64,000 nucleotides of DNA from an uncultured Caulobacterales bacterium (lineage in GTDB: Bacteria > Pseudomonadota > Alphaproteobacteria > Caulobacterales > Maricaulaceae): assembly GCA_937928165.1 (NCBI GenBank), contig CALFVT010000007.1, positions 101,845-165,844 of the forward strand, written 5' to 3'. Shown one piece after another: positions 38,464 to 47,120 of the stretch (its first letter is position 1; the number at the start of each line of letters is the position of its first letter). The notes under the pieces were generated by a model. The model worked only from the letters and a program-made list of their open reading frames with translations, was not told the DNA's origin and did no database searches. A program made the position numbers and the translations under genes.

Positions 38464-39621
38464 TTAAACCTCGCTTGTTTGCGGATAGAGGTCAAAAGTA
38501 TCTAGGTTTTTCTTTGAGCGCATAAATTTGGGTTTACGGCTACGCCCGGGTTTTAAAAGAAAAAGAAAACAAATTAAACATAAAGCCAAGGGCAGGATAT
38601 ATTGAAATATATTCAATGACTTATCAGTTTCTGCTGCAGCTTCTAAGGCAAAGCCTGCGAGACGAAAAGAAAAGCCAAGAACCGCGCAAATGGCAATTTT
38701 ACGGCTATATCCAGTTCTAACTAATTCACCGCGTATTAAAAAGGCCAAGGCCAATAAGGCCAGTGCGACATTATAAAGCGGCGCGGCGAGGCGTGCATGA
38801 CCTTCGGCAATAAAGGAGTCTTGACCGGCTTGGGATGAAAATTCTCTAAGATTTGGATATAGAAGCTCATGGATGTAACGGTCTGACTTTTTAAGGCGCA
38901 GAACGGTATCAACAACGATGACGTCAGAAAGATCAATGGTATAGCTTTCAAACAGAACAAGATCGAGTTGGCCACCGGCGACGACTTCTTGAATGGTTCC
39001 ATCAAAAAGGCTGAGCTGCGCGGATGTAAAAGATTTAGAGATTTGCCCTTTTTTGGATTGATAGGTCTGTATTTTATCAGGATTGCGTGCGTCGTGAATA
39101 ATCACATCTGTCAACTCACCTGCGGGGGAAATTGTCCGCGAGTAGAGGGTTAAGCCTGGTGAGGGGGTATTAAACTCTCCGGCGCGTATGACTTGGGAGG
39201 CAATATCTGTTTTAACCTTTAAAAGCTCACTGCGCATTTGCCGAAAGGCATAGGGCTGCACGGCAATATTTATGATAAGATGGGCAACAGCGGCCAGAAC
39301 AGCAAGGCGGATAAGCGGTGTTGATATTTTCCACGGACTCACGCCGGAAGCTTTGGCAACAATCAGCTCACTATCCGTATTCATGCGGTTAATCGCATAT
39401 AAAATCGCCATAAACACGGCGAGGGGGAGGATAATTGCGATGAGCTGAGGTATTGCGAGAAGGGTAATATAGAAAAATGTCGCGGCTGACTGGCGGTTCT
39501 CAACAATTAAATCAAGTGTGGAGAGGCTTTGTGTAAGGACAGCTAACATAGCCAGAGCAGACAACGTCAAAATAAGGGGCCAAAACCCTTGTTTTCTGAG
39601 ATAATTCTGCAAAAGTGTCAT
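38464..39621 (-). CDS. lptF: LPS export ABC transporter permease LptF
   Basis: Partner permease of LptG, same YjgP/YjgQ architecture. The coupling-helix region AINRMNTDSELIVAKASGVSPW is typical. I prefer ATG 39621 (MTLLQNYLRKQG), which has AGAGAT about 9 bp upstream, over ATG 39630. About 385 residues. First gene of the minus-strand cluster; 156-166 bp separate it from the divergent pepA. Confidence 0.9.
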   Translation of the reverse strand: MTLLQNYLRKQGFWPLILTLSALAMLAVLTQSLSTLDLIVENRQSAATFFYITLLAIPQLIAIILPLAVFMAILYAINRMNTDSELIVAKASGVSPWKISTPLIRLAVLAAVAHLIINIAVQPYAFRQMRSELLKVKTDIASQVIRAGEFNTPSPGLTLYSRTISPAGELTDVIIHDARNPDKIQTYQSKKGQISKSFTSAQLSLFDGTIQEVVAGGQLDLVLFESYTIDLSDVIVVDTVLRLKKSDRYIHELLYPNLREFSSQAGQDSFIAEGHARLAAPLYNVALALLALAFLIRGELVRTGYSRKIAICAVLGFSFRLAGFALEAAAETDKSLNIFQYILPLALCLICFLFLLKPGRSRKPKFMRSKKNLDTFDLYPQTSEV

Positions 39622-39786
39622 GAAAACCATATCTCTTTTATCAATATAATTTCCTACGATTCATTCGCTGAAAAATACATGACATTACGCTATCTTATGT
39701 TTAATAGCTGCAGTGACAGTTTTCTGCAAAAGAAATTGAATTAAAATATGCGAATGTTTTGCACAATTTAACTCTAGGAGCCTTAC

Positions 39787-41250
39787 GTGAAAATATCTTT
39801 TAAACCTGCTGAGCGCCATAGTTGCGGGCTTGCGATTATACCTGTGTTTGAGGATATGACGCTGAACGGCATATCATCGGATTTAAAACTCGGCTTTAAA
39901 TCCCTTGCACAGGCCGCTGATTTTAAAGGTAAAAATGGAAAGACATTTCGTGTATATGCAGTTGAAAATAGCGGCGCGCAGCAGGTTGTTTTTATCGGTG
40001 CAGGCAAGAAAGATAAGTTTAATGCAGAGATGTTTGCCGCCAAAGCGATGAAACAACTCCTGCTTGAACGGCAAACATCATGGGTGTTTTATCTCGACGG
40101 CATTGGCCTTGACCCAGACGGCGCGGCGCGGGCAGCCCTTGGCGCAGATCTGGCGGCTTACCGATTCGATCAATATAGAACAAAACTACCTGAAAGTAAA
40201 AAACCCGTTGTTAGCGACATTACGATTGTTTGCGATGACGCCAAGATGGCAACAATATCTTATGAGAATTATCACGGCGCAGAGGCGGCAGGGGTTAAAC
40301 TGGCCCGCGACCTTGTGAATGAGCCGCCTAATGTGATTTATCCTGCGGCCTATGCACAGCGGATTAAAGAACTTGAATCTCTTGGCCTCGATGTGAAAAT
40401 TCTTGGTGAAACGGAGATGACGAAACTTGGCATGCATACGCTATTAGGTGTCGGTAAAGGCTCCGTGCGCGAAAGCCAGCTTGTGATTATGTCGTGGAAC
40501 GGCGGTGATAAAGGCGATTCGCCTGTCGCCCTTGTGGGTAAAGGGGTTACATTCGACACAGGTGGTATTTCCCTTAAACCCGGCGCAGGAATGTGGGATA
40601 TGAAAGGTGATATGGGCGGGTCTGCCGCCGTGGTCGGGACGTTGATGACCCTTGCGGCCCGTAAGGCCAAAGCCAATGTTATCGGCGTTGTCGGCCTTGT
40701 TGAAAATATGCCCGACGGGGATGCACAGCTTCCGGGAGATATTATCACCTCTTATTCCGGGCAGACTGTTGAAGTGCAAAATACGGATGCGGAAGGCCGC
40801 CTCGTTTTGGCCGATGCTCTTTGGTACACGAAAGAAGAATATAAGCCCAAAGCTATGGTGAATCTCGCCACGCTTACGGGGGCCATTATTGTCGCGCTTG
40901 GTCATGAACATGCGGGGCTATTTTCGAATGATGATAATATCGCGGCGCAGCTTTTATCTGCCGGTGAAACATCCACGGATAAAGTTTGGCGTCTGCCGCT
41001 GGGTAAAGCCTATGACCGTCTGCTTGATAGCCCCAATGCGGATATGAAGAATATCGGCGGGCGCTCTGCGGGGTCGATTACGGCGGCGCAGTTCCTACAG
41101 CGCTTTGTTGGTGATACCCCTTGGGCTCATTTGGATGTGGCAGGAACGGCGATGAAAAACACGCGCCATGATCCGCGCGAGACGACCTTTGGTACAGGTT
41201 TTGGGGTGCGCCTGTTAAACCGCTGGATTGCCGATAATTACGAAGGCTAA
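39787..41250 (+). CDS. pepA: Leucyl aminopeptidase (cytosol aminopeptidase, M17)
   Basis: Zinc or manganese exopeptidase of family M17. The C-terminal catalytic domain has GKGVTFDTGGISLKPGAGMW, the metal- and bicarbonate-binding NTDAEGRLVLADAL and the Lys/Asp ligands in between. 487 residues from a GTG start with TAGGAG at 8 bp. It is followed closely by holC, the usual order in this class. Confidence 0.94.
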   Translation: MKISFKPAERHSCGLAIIPVFEDMTLNGISSDLKLGFKSLAQAADFKGKNGKTFRVYAVENSGAQQVVFIGAGKKDKFNAEMFAAKAMKQLLLERQTSWVFYLDGIGLDPDGAARAALGADLAAYRFDQYRTKLPESKKPVVSDITIVCDDAKMATISYENYHGAEAAGVKLARDLVNEPPNVIYPAAYAQRIKELESLGLDVKILGETEMTKLGMHTLLGVGKGSVRESQLVIMSWNGGDKGDSPVALVGKGVTFDTGGISLKPGAGMWDMKGDMGGSAAVVGTLMTLAARKAKANVIGVVGLVENMPDGDAQLPGDIITSYSGQTVEVQNTDAEGRLVLADALWYTKEEYKPKAMVNLATLTGAIIVALGHEHAGLFSNDDNIAAQLLSAGETSTDKVWRLPLGKAYDRLLDSPNADMKNIGGRSAGSITAAQFLQRFVGDTPWAHLDVAGTAMKNTRHDPRETTFGTGFGVRLLNRWIADNYEG

Positions 41251-41257
41251 GGCTTTT

Positions 41258-41701
41258 ATGGATTATTGGTTTTACCATCTTGAGCAGGCGAGTATTGAGG
41301 CGGTTTTGCCGCAACTCCTTGAAAAGACACAGAGCAAGGGCTGGCGCGCCCTTGTGAAAATGTCCGAAGACCGGCTGCCGCAGATGGATAAATATCTTTG
41401 GACTTATCGGGATAATAGTTTTTTGCCCCATGGCCGTGATGATGAGCCGCAAAGTGACCGCCATCCTATATGCCTCTCGGCGAGTGCAGAAACATCGAAT
41501 AAGGCGGATTGTGTCTTATTCCTGGATCAAACGGATATGAACCTAGACGAAACCACTTCGCGCTGCATTGTCCTGATTGAGGGCCAAAAAAGCGAGAGCG
41601 TGAATTTTGAGCGGGCTCGCTGGAAACGGCTTAAAGATGAGGGCGCAAAACTGTCTTATTGGCAGCAAAGTGATCGGGGTGAGTGGAAAAAGATGGCTTA
41701 A
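41258..41701 (+). CDS. holC: DNA polymerase III subunit chi
   Basis: Clamp-loader accessory subunit that contacts SSB. 147 residues from ATG 41258 (MDYWFYHLEQ), with AGGC upstream and 7 bp after the pepA stop. Family features are EAVLPQLLEKTQSKGWRALV, DKYLWTYRDNSFLPHG and the C-terminal RARWKRLKDEGAKLSYWQQ. Sequence similarity within the chi family is modest but position next to pepA supports the call. Confidence 0.88.
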   Translation: MDYWFYHLEQASIEAVLPQLLEKTQSKGWRALVKMSEDRLPQMDKYLWTYRDNSFLPHGRDDEPQSDRHPICLSASAETSNKADCVLFLDQTDMNLDETTSRCIVLIEGQKSESVNFERARWKRLKDEGAKLSYWQQSDRGEWKKMA

Positions 41702-41759
41702 GTGGAAAACTACAGCGGCTTAATTTGCTAAACGGCTGCGAATCTGATTCACTTAGGCT

Positions 41760-42239
41760 GTGCGTAATTTGTTTTATATTTTGAATTTGGTGGCCGTGCT
41801 GTTGCTTATAGGATGCGGCGGCTTTGCTGGCGGGAATAATATTCCTTATCAACCGCAGCCGGGGCAAGGGCAATATATTCGCCCCGCCTATCTTGACCCA
41901 GAACTTCCGCCCCGTCTTGTGCCCGATGATCTCTGTCAGGCGCGGATTTATCAGTCCCTTGTCGGCCAATATGAGGGTAGTCTGTACTTTCAAGCTATTC
42001 CGGGGCGTAAGCGCATTGTTAAACCGGCCGTGCTTGAAAGGCGGCAGCGTAATTTTCTTCCAGAATTTGAAGCCCAGCCGCCTTTATTGGAGGTGACAGA
42101 GTTTCTAGCTGATCAACCGCTTTATGCACCATCAATTCGAACAAGCCCTGAGCGATTATCTCTTGAACCAGAGGTGATGGAGCGGCTGACCATAGAAATT
42201 GGCGTTGACGGTATTGTTGAGGATGTGCGCTGCGGCTAG
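41760..42239 (+). CDS. Predicted lipoprotein with C-terminal I78-like domain
   Basis: 159 residues from GTG 41760. A signal peptide ends in a lipobox-like LLIGCGG (Cys near 20). The mature region has LVPDDLCQARIYQSLVGQYEGSLYF and ends RLTIEIGVDGIVEDVRCG. The pattern (Cys-containing helix, then a short strand with D-G-x-V-x-x-V-R-C-G at the end) resembles peptidase-inhibitor I78 family proteins. That match is from memory of the motif, so the function is tentative. Confidence 0.6.
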   Translation: MRNLFYILNLVAVLLLIGCGGFAGGNNIPYQPQPGQGQYIRPAYLDPELPPRLVPDDLCQARIYQSLVGQYEGSLYFQAIPGRKRIVKPAVLERRQRNFLPEFEAQPPLLEVTEFLADQPLYAPSIRTSPERLSLEPEVMERLTIEIGVDGIVEDVRCG

Positions 42240-42272
42240 GGGGCGTAAGCTAAAGGTTTTACCGATATTTTT

Positions 42273-42295
42273 CGCAAGAGAGTTGCGCTATTTTT
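42273..42295 (+). terminator. Weak intrinsic terminator after the lipoprotein gene
   Basis: CGCAA (42273-42277) pairs with TTGCG (42283-42287) and is followed by CTATTTTT. Short stem, so efficiency is uncertain; the convergent sspB gene ends 14 bp further on. Confidence 0.45.
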
Positions 42296-42308
42296 CAAGA
42301 AAGCTACG

Positions 42309-42881
42309 TTATTTTTTACGAAAATTATCAAGACTTACAACATTGTCCTCATCAGAGCTTGTGCTTGCCGTTTCTTTATTTGATTTGCTCGCTTGATCTT
42401 TGTCGGCTTTAACCACTTTAGGTTTTTGACTGGGCGAGGGCTCTTCCGCAGGCTTGGCGGCAGGTTTGGGCTGCGGCCTTGCAGAAATTTCACTAATCGG
42501 GGCGGGTTTTGCTTCCATTGCAGCAGGGCGGTCAAATTGTAGCGAAAACCCAACACTCGGGTCATGAAAGCGCGTAATTGCAAGATAAGGAACTTTAAGA
42601 TATTTGGGAACACCGCCAAATTTCAAAGTGACTTCGAAATATTCATCAGGTGCGGTCAACTCCCAAAATTGGTGTTCTAAGACGATTGTGATCTCTTCCG
42701 GGTATTTTTCTGCTAAGGACTCGTCAATGACAACATCTGGATAGCGGGTCAGAAATGTGATGTAAAAATGATGAGACCCAGGCAGACCATCTTCGCGAAT
42801 GACGCGGCGGATGGAATCGCGCACAACCCCCCTCAAGGCTAATTGTGCCATATCTTCATAGTTCATCAAATCTTGGCTCAT
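42309..42881 (-). CDS. sspB: ClpXP adaptor SspB, alphaproteobacterial type
   Basis: Delivers ssrA-tagged proteins to ClpXP. The N-terminal 130 residues match alpha-type SspB, with GSHHFYITFLTRYPDVVIDES, EITIVLEHQFWEL and FGGVPKYLKVPYLAITRFHDP. After a Pro/Lys-rich linker the C terminus ends DEDNVVSLDNFRKK, the expected ClpX-docking tail. 190 residues. Its functional partner, the tmRNA gene, lies about 4 kb away. Confidence 0.92.
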   Translation of the reverse strand: MSQDLMNYEDMAQLALRGVVRDSIRRVIREDGLPGSHHFYITFLTRYPDVVIDESLAEKYPEEITIVLEHQFWELTAPDEYFEVTLKFGGVPKYLKVPYLAITRFHDPSVGFSLQFDRPAAMEAKPAPISEISARPQPKPAAKPAEEPSPSQKPKVVKADKDQASKSNKETASTSSDEDNVVSLDNFRKK

Positions 42882-43006
42882 AGCTATACCGTAAATTATG
42901 TTTAGGCGGGGTCAAGATATGAAATGCGGAATGCGCGAAAAAATGTCCTATCGCTAATTACTTTGTCGTGGTCTAAAGCTATAGGCGATATTTATAAGGA
43001 CCATTT

Positions 43007-44383
43007 ATGGCCGAAACGACCCAGCAGACACAAAATAACGGGAAATTTTATCCGCCCCACGCCAAACCGCTCAAGGGCACAGAAAGTTTTGCCTATGCGA
43101 CGTGGAGGTTTATGCGTAATCCAATCGAAGGTTTCGGCCCGCTGACCTATTCGCAGCCTATTGCCTCCGTGAAATCATTAGGGGTTCGGATGCACGTCAT
43201 TAGCGATCCGGCGGGGATGGCAGAAGTGCTCACCCAGCATGAGCCAGCCTTCAAAAAGTCACCACTCGATCAGCGCATTATGGGGTCTGCCACGCGCGAA
43301 GGTCTTTTGTCGGTTCATGATGAGCAATGGAAGCGTCAAAGACGCGCCGTTGCACCGATGTTTAAACATCGCCACATGGCCGATCTTGCGCCAGATGTGA
43401 ACGCGGTGATTACAGCGTTCTCGCGTAAGCTTGGCGGCGGCGGAGAGGTGGAGCTATCTGCCGCTATGGCCGATGTGACCTTTGATGTTTTGGCCAAAGC
43501 CCTCCTCGGCGACCCACAAGGGCTTAACCGGGAGACCCTTCGGATGGCAACACGGCGCGTGGTGACGGCGGCGGGAACCTTGCGGCCAGATGACCTTATT
43601 CCGTGGACGGGCTATGTGCCGCGCCCCGTCGGCCCGCGCGGCATGATGGCGATTAAGCGTCTTCGTACAGCTGCGGATGATTTGCTTGATGAGCGTAGTC
43701 AAGACAACGGCGGAGACGACCTGGTCGCCTTATTGGTCGGGGCAAAAGATCCGAAAACCGGCGAGGCTTTATCCCGCCGAGAGCAACGCGATAATCTAAT
43801 CGGGTTTTTTATTGCGGGTCATGAGACAACGGCGCTGACCTTGACATGGGCGTTTTATTTAATTGGCATGGATAAAGCTGTGCAAAGGCGGCTAAGAGAT
43901 GAAGCTGCCGCCATTATTGGGACAAGAGCGGTTGAATATGATGACCTCGTGAAATTGACATTTACGCGGGCGGTGATTGATGAAACCATGCGGCTGTTTC
44001 CGCCGGCTCCGGTATTGGCGCGGCAATGCCGAAAAGCTGTTACCATTTGCGGGCGCGAAATAGAGCCGGGGGATATTATGATCCTGGCCAATTATGTCAT
44101 GCACCGTACAGAACGGCTTTGGGATGATCCGCTCGCCTTTGATCCTGACAGATTCATCCGCCAACCTGAGCTACGCAAAAAAGGCGCGCCCTTTATGCCG
44201 TTCGGCGGCGGCCCGCGCATATGCGTCGGCGCAGCCTTTGCCGTCATGGAAGCGGTTATGGTCCTCATAAGCCTTGTGCGGGATTATAAAATCAAGGTCG
44301 CCCCCGACTGCTATCCACGGCCCAAGATGACGGTCACATTACGGCCAGAAGGGGGAATTAAGGCGAGGTTTGAGAAATTGTGA
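43007..44383 (+). CDS. Cytochrome P450
   Basis: Soluble bacterial P450 of 458 residues. The haem-ligand loop FGGGPRICVG contains Cys406. The oxygen-binding I helix has FFIAGHETTALTLTW, and the K helix has the ExxR pair in ETMRLFPPAP. The family resembles self-standing CYP102/CYP153-like soluble enzymes only in length; the substrate cannot be deduced. No ferredoxin or ferredoxin reductase gene is adjacent, so redox partners lie elsewhere. AAGGACC precedes the ATG. Confidence 0.92.
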   Translation: MAETTQQTQNNGKFYPPHAKPLKGTESFAYATWRFMRNPIEGFGPLTYSQPIASVKSLGVRMHVISDPAGMAEVLTQHEPAFKKSPLDQRIMGSATREGLLSVHDEQWKRQRRAVAPMFKHRHMADLAPDVNAVITAFSRKLGGGGEVELSAAMADVTFDVLAKALLGDPQGLNRETLRMATRRVVTAAGTLRPDDLIPWTGYVPRPVGPRGMMAIKRLRTAADDLLDERSQDNGGDDLVALLVGAKDPKTGEALSRREQRDNLIGFFIAGHETTALTLTWAFYLIGMDKAVQRRLRDEAAAIIGTRAVEYDDLVKLTFTRAVIDETMRLFPPAPVLARQCRKAVTICGREIEPGDIMILANYVMHRTERLWDDPLAFDPDRFIRQPELRKKGAPFMPFGGGPRICVGAAFAVMEAVMVLISLVRDYKIKVAPDCYPRPKMTVTLRPEGGIKARFEKL

Positions 44384-44423
44384 TGGCCTTGTGGTTGTTT
44401 TCTTATTGTCTTGTTCAATATAG

Positions 44424-45311
44424 TTAATTCCACGGCACGAATCCGGGTTTCGTATCACGACGTCCTTCCCCGTAATCTAACATAGCCTTCATCCATAAAA
44501 CGCTATTTTCATATGGATCGTCATTGAATTTTTCTGGGTCATGATGTGATGCCCAGCTTGAATAATAAGTGGTTGTGCAAGCGGGTGCGGACTGCGATCT
44601 ATTATCGCTATCGATCGGGCACCATCGCCGCTCTACGTCATCAGGTACCCATGCGACGCCGTTACTGAAACAGGTAATGGCGCGATATTGTTGAGGGATG
44701 AGAATATCGCCTTTTTTATCAACAATACCCCATAAGCCGTTTTTAGATTTAAGCTTATATTGCCCCTTACAATTTATGACTTGGTTACGATCTACAGGGC
44801 GCGCTGTAAATGCTGTCTCTTTATATTCTCCATCAACAAAACTTAACCGAAAAGGGATGTTATTTTTTGTTACCTTATAAGTGGCATTGGTCTTTGCTTT
44901 TGGTAAATCATCACTTGATCTCAGTTCACCTTCAAACTGAATTGACGAGTAAATTGGCTTGACTTTGAAGTCGCCTTCTTCATTGACTAAGCCCCATTTT
45001 TCATTGACTTCTACCCATCTGTGGGTCGCAAAAAACCCGTGACTATTTTTAAAAAAACCGCCAAAGACTTTTCCGTTTTCAAGGATGGCGGCGTAAGTTT
45101 TGCCTCGAATAAGTGTGGGCGGCGGGGTGCAGTCTTGATTACTATAGGGAAATAAAGGCTCATCAAACTTTACGGTTGGTAAATTTTCATCCTTCGGTAC
45201 GAGGGCGTAGCCTTGTTGATCATATATTATTGAAAACTGATCACAGATTAAAAAGCCTGCCCGATACGTTGATCCGATAATAATTGGCCATCTTTTGTGA
45301 GTGTTTTCCAT
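44424..45311 (-). CDS. WG-repeat protein, C-terminal part of a probably frameshifted gene
   Basis: The reading frame holds WG (KWG/GLWGIVD) repeats, for example KWGLVNEEGDFKVKPIY and GLWGIVDKKGDILIPQQY, ending with a short unrelated tail. It has no signal peptide. Its first about 20 codons read, in another frame, through the end of the upstream WG-repeat gene. The true continuity begins at FLICDQFSIIYDQQGYALVP, just after a run of five Ts (near 45251). WG repeats form beta-propeller-like surfaces of unknown partner. See the next entry for the upstream half. Confidence 0.6.
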   Translation of the reverse strand: MENTHKRWPIIIGSTYRAGFLICDQFSIIYDQQGYALVPKDENLPTVKFDEPLFPYSNQDCTPPPTLIRGKTYAAILENGKVFGGFFKNSHGFFATHRWVEVNEKWGLVNEEGDFKVKPIYSSIQFEGELRSSDDLPKAKTNATYKVTKNNIPFRLSFVDGEYKETAFTARPVDRNQVINCKGQYKLKSKNGLWGIVDKKGDILIPQQYRAITCFSNGVAWVPDDVERRWCPIDSDNRSQSAPACTTTYYSSWASHHDPEKFNDDPYENSVLWMKAMLDYGEGRRDTKPGFVPWN

Positions 45312-46285
45312 GTTTCGCCGTCTTTAACGCTGTAAAAATCCTGAGCAGGATGATCAGGCCCTAAAATTGTATCAGCTTGAATCTCATCAAAATATCTATT
45401 CGCCAGTAATTGCCCGTCAAAACTAACTAATCCTCGTTTCCTATTTGGATATTTACCTTGACCTGCCGCCAGAAAGTTTTCGTCCCAATGTGTTAGATAC
45501 TCAAATTTGAAAGGTATGACCTGTTTGCCATGTCTATCAATGGCGCCATATGAGGTGTTATTGCCTATGGTTTTACTAATAACCGCACGATTATGTTTAA
45601 GCGGTGTAACATAATCATACACAGGTTCAATCAACCAACGGCCATCAAGACGCATCAGGCCATATTTATCATCCCATGTGCCAGGCTTACCTTGTGAGTT
45701 TTGAGCCCAAATTAAATCATGTTTCGCGTCGTCAAATCGCTCAAATTTATAGCTTTGATCTGTTAACCAACCTGTTGAAAGGCTATACACCCTTGCATTA
45801 TCAATAGTAGAATTATCATAGCTTATGTAGCCATATTTTACGTTGTCTATTGAGCCGCCTAAGATAATATCATTGCTGTAAATAATGGCATGAGAGAATA
45901 TTGGGTCTACAATATAATTACCTGCTATATCAATAATGCCATAGGCTTTATTCGTTCCTGCAACAGCTAAGCCTTGGTCAAATGCACCGGCCCTATCAAA
46001 TAGAGGGGCAATGATAACTTGACCGGTTTTATCGATATATCCAAATTTCCCATTTATTCGGACAGCGGCTAAACCATTTGAGAAATCTTTAGCGTGTTCA
46101 AATTTAGGTTCGATTATAAAAACTTCTCGCGACTGATGATTCCAAATATCAGCATCAATATAACCGCATAAATTAAAGTCTGTTTGATTACACCTAACTA
46201 TTAATTTGGGTAGTTGATCTGCGAAAATTTTTGTAGAAACGATAAGGCTTAAAACGAGACTCAGGATAAAAATATAAACTCTCAT
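45248..46285 (-). CDS. WG-repeat protein, exported, N-terminal part
   Basis: 345 residues. A signal peptide (MRVYIFILSLVLSLIVS, cleavage near FADQ) is followed by WG repeats such as GKFGYIDKTGQVIIAPLF and KAYGIIDIAGNYIVDPIF. It ends at QRIGQAF-stop. If one base were added in the T-run GCTTTTTAA, the frame would continue into the next coding region as QAFLICDQFSI, giving one protein of about 620 residues. It is AT-rich compared with the core genes. Confidence 0.6.
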   Translation of the reverse strand: MRVYIFILSLVLSLIVSTKIFADQLPKLIVRCNQTDFNLCGYIDADIWNHQSREVFIIEPKFEHAKDFSNGLAAVRINGKFGYIDKTGQVIIAPLFDRAGAFDQGLAVAGTNKAYGIIDIAGNYIVDPIFSHAIIYSNDIILGGSIDNVKYGYISYDNSTIDNARVYSLSTGWLTDQSYKFERFDDAKHDLIWAQNSQGKPGTWDDKYGLMRLDGRWLIEPVYDYVTPLKHNRAVISKTIGNNTSYGAIDRHGKQVIPFKFEYLTHWDENFLAAGQGKYPNRKRGLVSFDGQLLANRYFDEIQADTILGPDHPAQDFYSVKDGETWKTLTKDGQLLSDQRIGQAF

Positions 46286-46460
46286 ATATTTGTATAAGCA
46301 TTTTTAATCTATTTTGACAAATGACTAAACATATACTTAGGGCTGACTGGCGAGCTGCAAGTCTTGAATAATATCTTTTTCGAAATTTAGATAAATCCAT
46401 AGCCAAAAGGTTTCATATTGTTTTGAAAAATATATCAAACGAGGGGGCTTATCTGTATTT

Positions 46461-46608
46461 GCGGGCGGCAAACCGCATAAATACTCAACGCGGTTTGGGT
46501 TGGCGGGCGGCAAAGCGCATAAATACTCAACGCGGTTTGGGTTGGCGGGCGGCAAAGCGCATAAATACTCAACGCGGTTTGGGTTGGTCGGCGGCAAACC
46601 GCATAAAT
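46461..46608. repeat. 42-bp tandem repeat, about 3.5 copies
   Basis: Units at 46461-46502, 46503-46544, 46545-46586 and a partial copy at 46587-46608. The units begin GCGGGCGGCAAA and share the core ATAAATACTCAACGCGGTTT. The first and last carry CAAACCGC, which pairs with GCGGTTTG in the same unit. The middle two carry CAAAGCGC, one base different. There are no variable spacers, so it is not a CRISPR. It lies just downstream of the tmRNA gene. The 175 bp between the WG gene and the repeat show nothing else. Confidence 0.85.
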
Positions 46609-46619
46609 AAAGTGGAGGT

Positions 46620-46940
46620 TTCTGTTGCCAGCTACCTCCGAAGCCCGCCTAGCCTTATGAGGGGCTAGGAGTTAAGTTGCGAATTTACCGCGCTGCTTAC
46701 GCTGCGAGTGCAAACTCTTCATTAGAATTGTCATTTGCAATTACTAAAAACGGGCATTTAACGGTACCCATACGAATGAAAGCTAACTTCTTTAGACGTC
46801 TGTCGATCCTATTTCGGCCCCATCAAAAACACTCACATTCTAAAACTCGTGAGTATTTATGGTGGAGCCGCCGGGTACCGCCCCCGGGTCCAGCCCGCTT
46901 ATTGCAAGCGCCTTTATCATCATAGCTGGCAAGCCAGCAG
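46620..46940 (-). ncRNA. ssrA: Two-piece (permuted) tmRNA, ssrA
   Basis: Rescues stalled ribosomes. Reading the minus strand, the acceptor RNA comes first. It ends CGGCTCC-A-CCA at 46860. A 38-nt spacer follows, and then the coding RNA begins GGGGCCG at 46821. GGGGCCG and CGGCTCC form the 7-bp acceptor stem with the G3-U70 pair that alanyl-tRNA synthetase recognises. The tag frame (46738-46697) encodes ANDNSNEEFALAA and a TAA stop. TAGCTGGCAA near the coding 3' end (46634-46625) is exactly complementary to TTGCCAGCTA near the acceptor 5' end (46932-46923), joining the two pieces. A TATATT box lies at 46950-46945. The exact outer ends are approximate. The 180 bp to the next gene show nothing else. 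Confidence 0.93.
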
Positions 46941-47120
46941 ACTTAATATAGAGCCATTTTATAAAAATGAAACCCAAAATTTAAGGCGCTCTGTGTTTAT
47001 TATAATAAAATGGCCCCAACATTTTAGCTGTAAAACATTAACTTTAAGGGAAATTTTTACATTCCATAGATTGAAAGCCGATAAAAGCTGTTTATAGATA
47101 GGCGGGTAAAGGGACAATTA

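Noticed and set aside
45240..45260. Programmed -1 ribosomal frameshift in the WG-repeat gene
   Set aside because: The T-run GCTTTTTAA does not fit the X-XXY-YYZ slippery pattern in the upstream frame, so a mutation or base-call error is more likely.
46461..46608. CRISPR array
   Set aside because: Units are directly adjacent with no spacers and no cas genes nearby.
46423..46668. Open frame of 81 codons with repeated R-A-A-x-R-I-N-T-Q motifs
   Set aside because: It is the translation of the 42-bp tandem repeat and the antisense of the tmRNA 3' end; no start signal.
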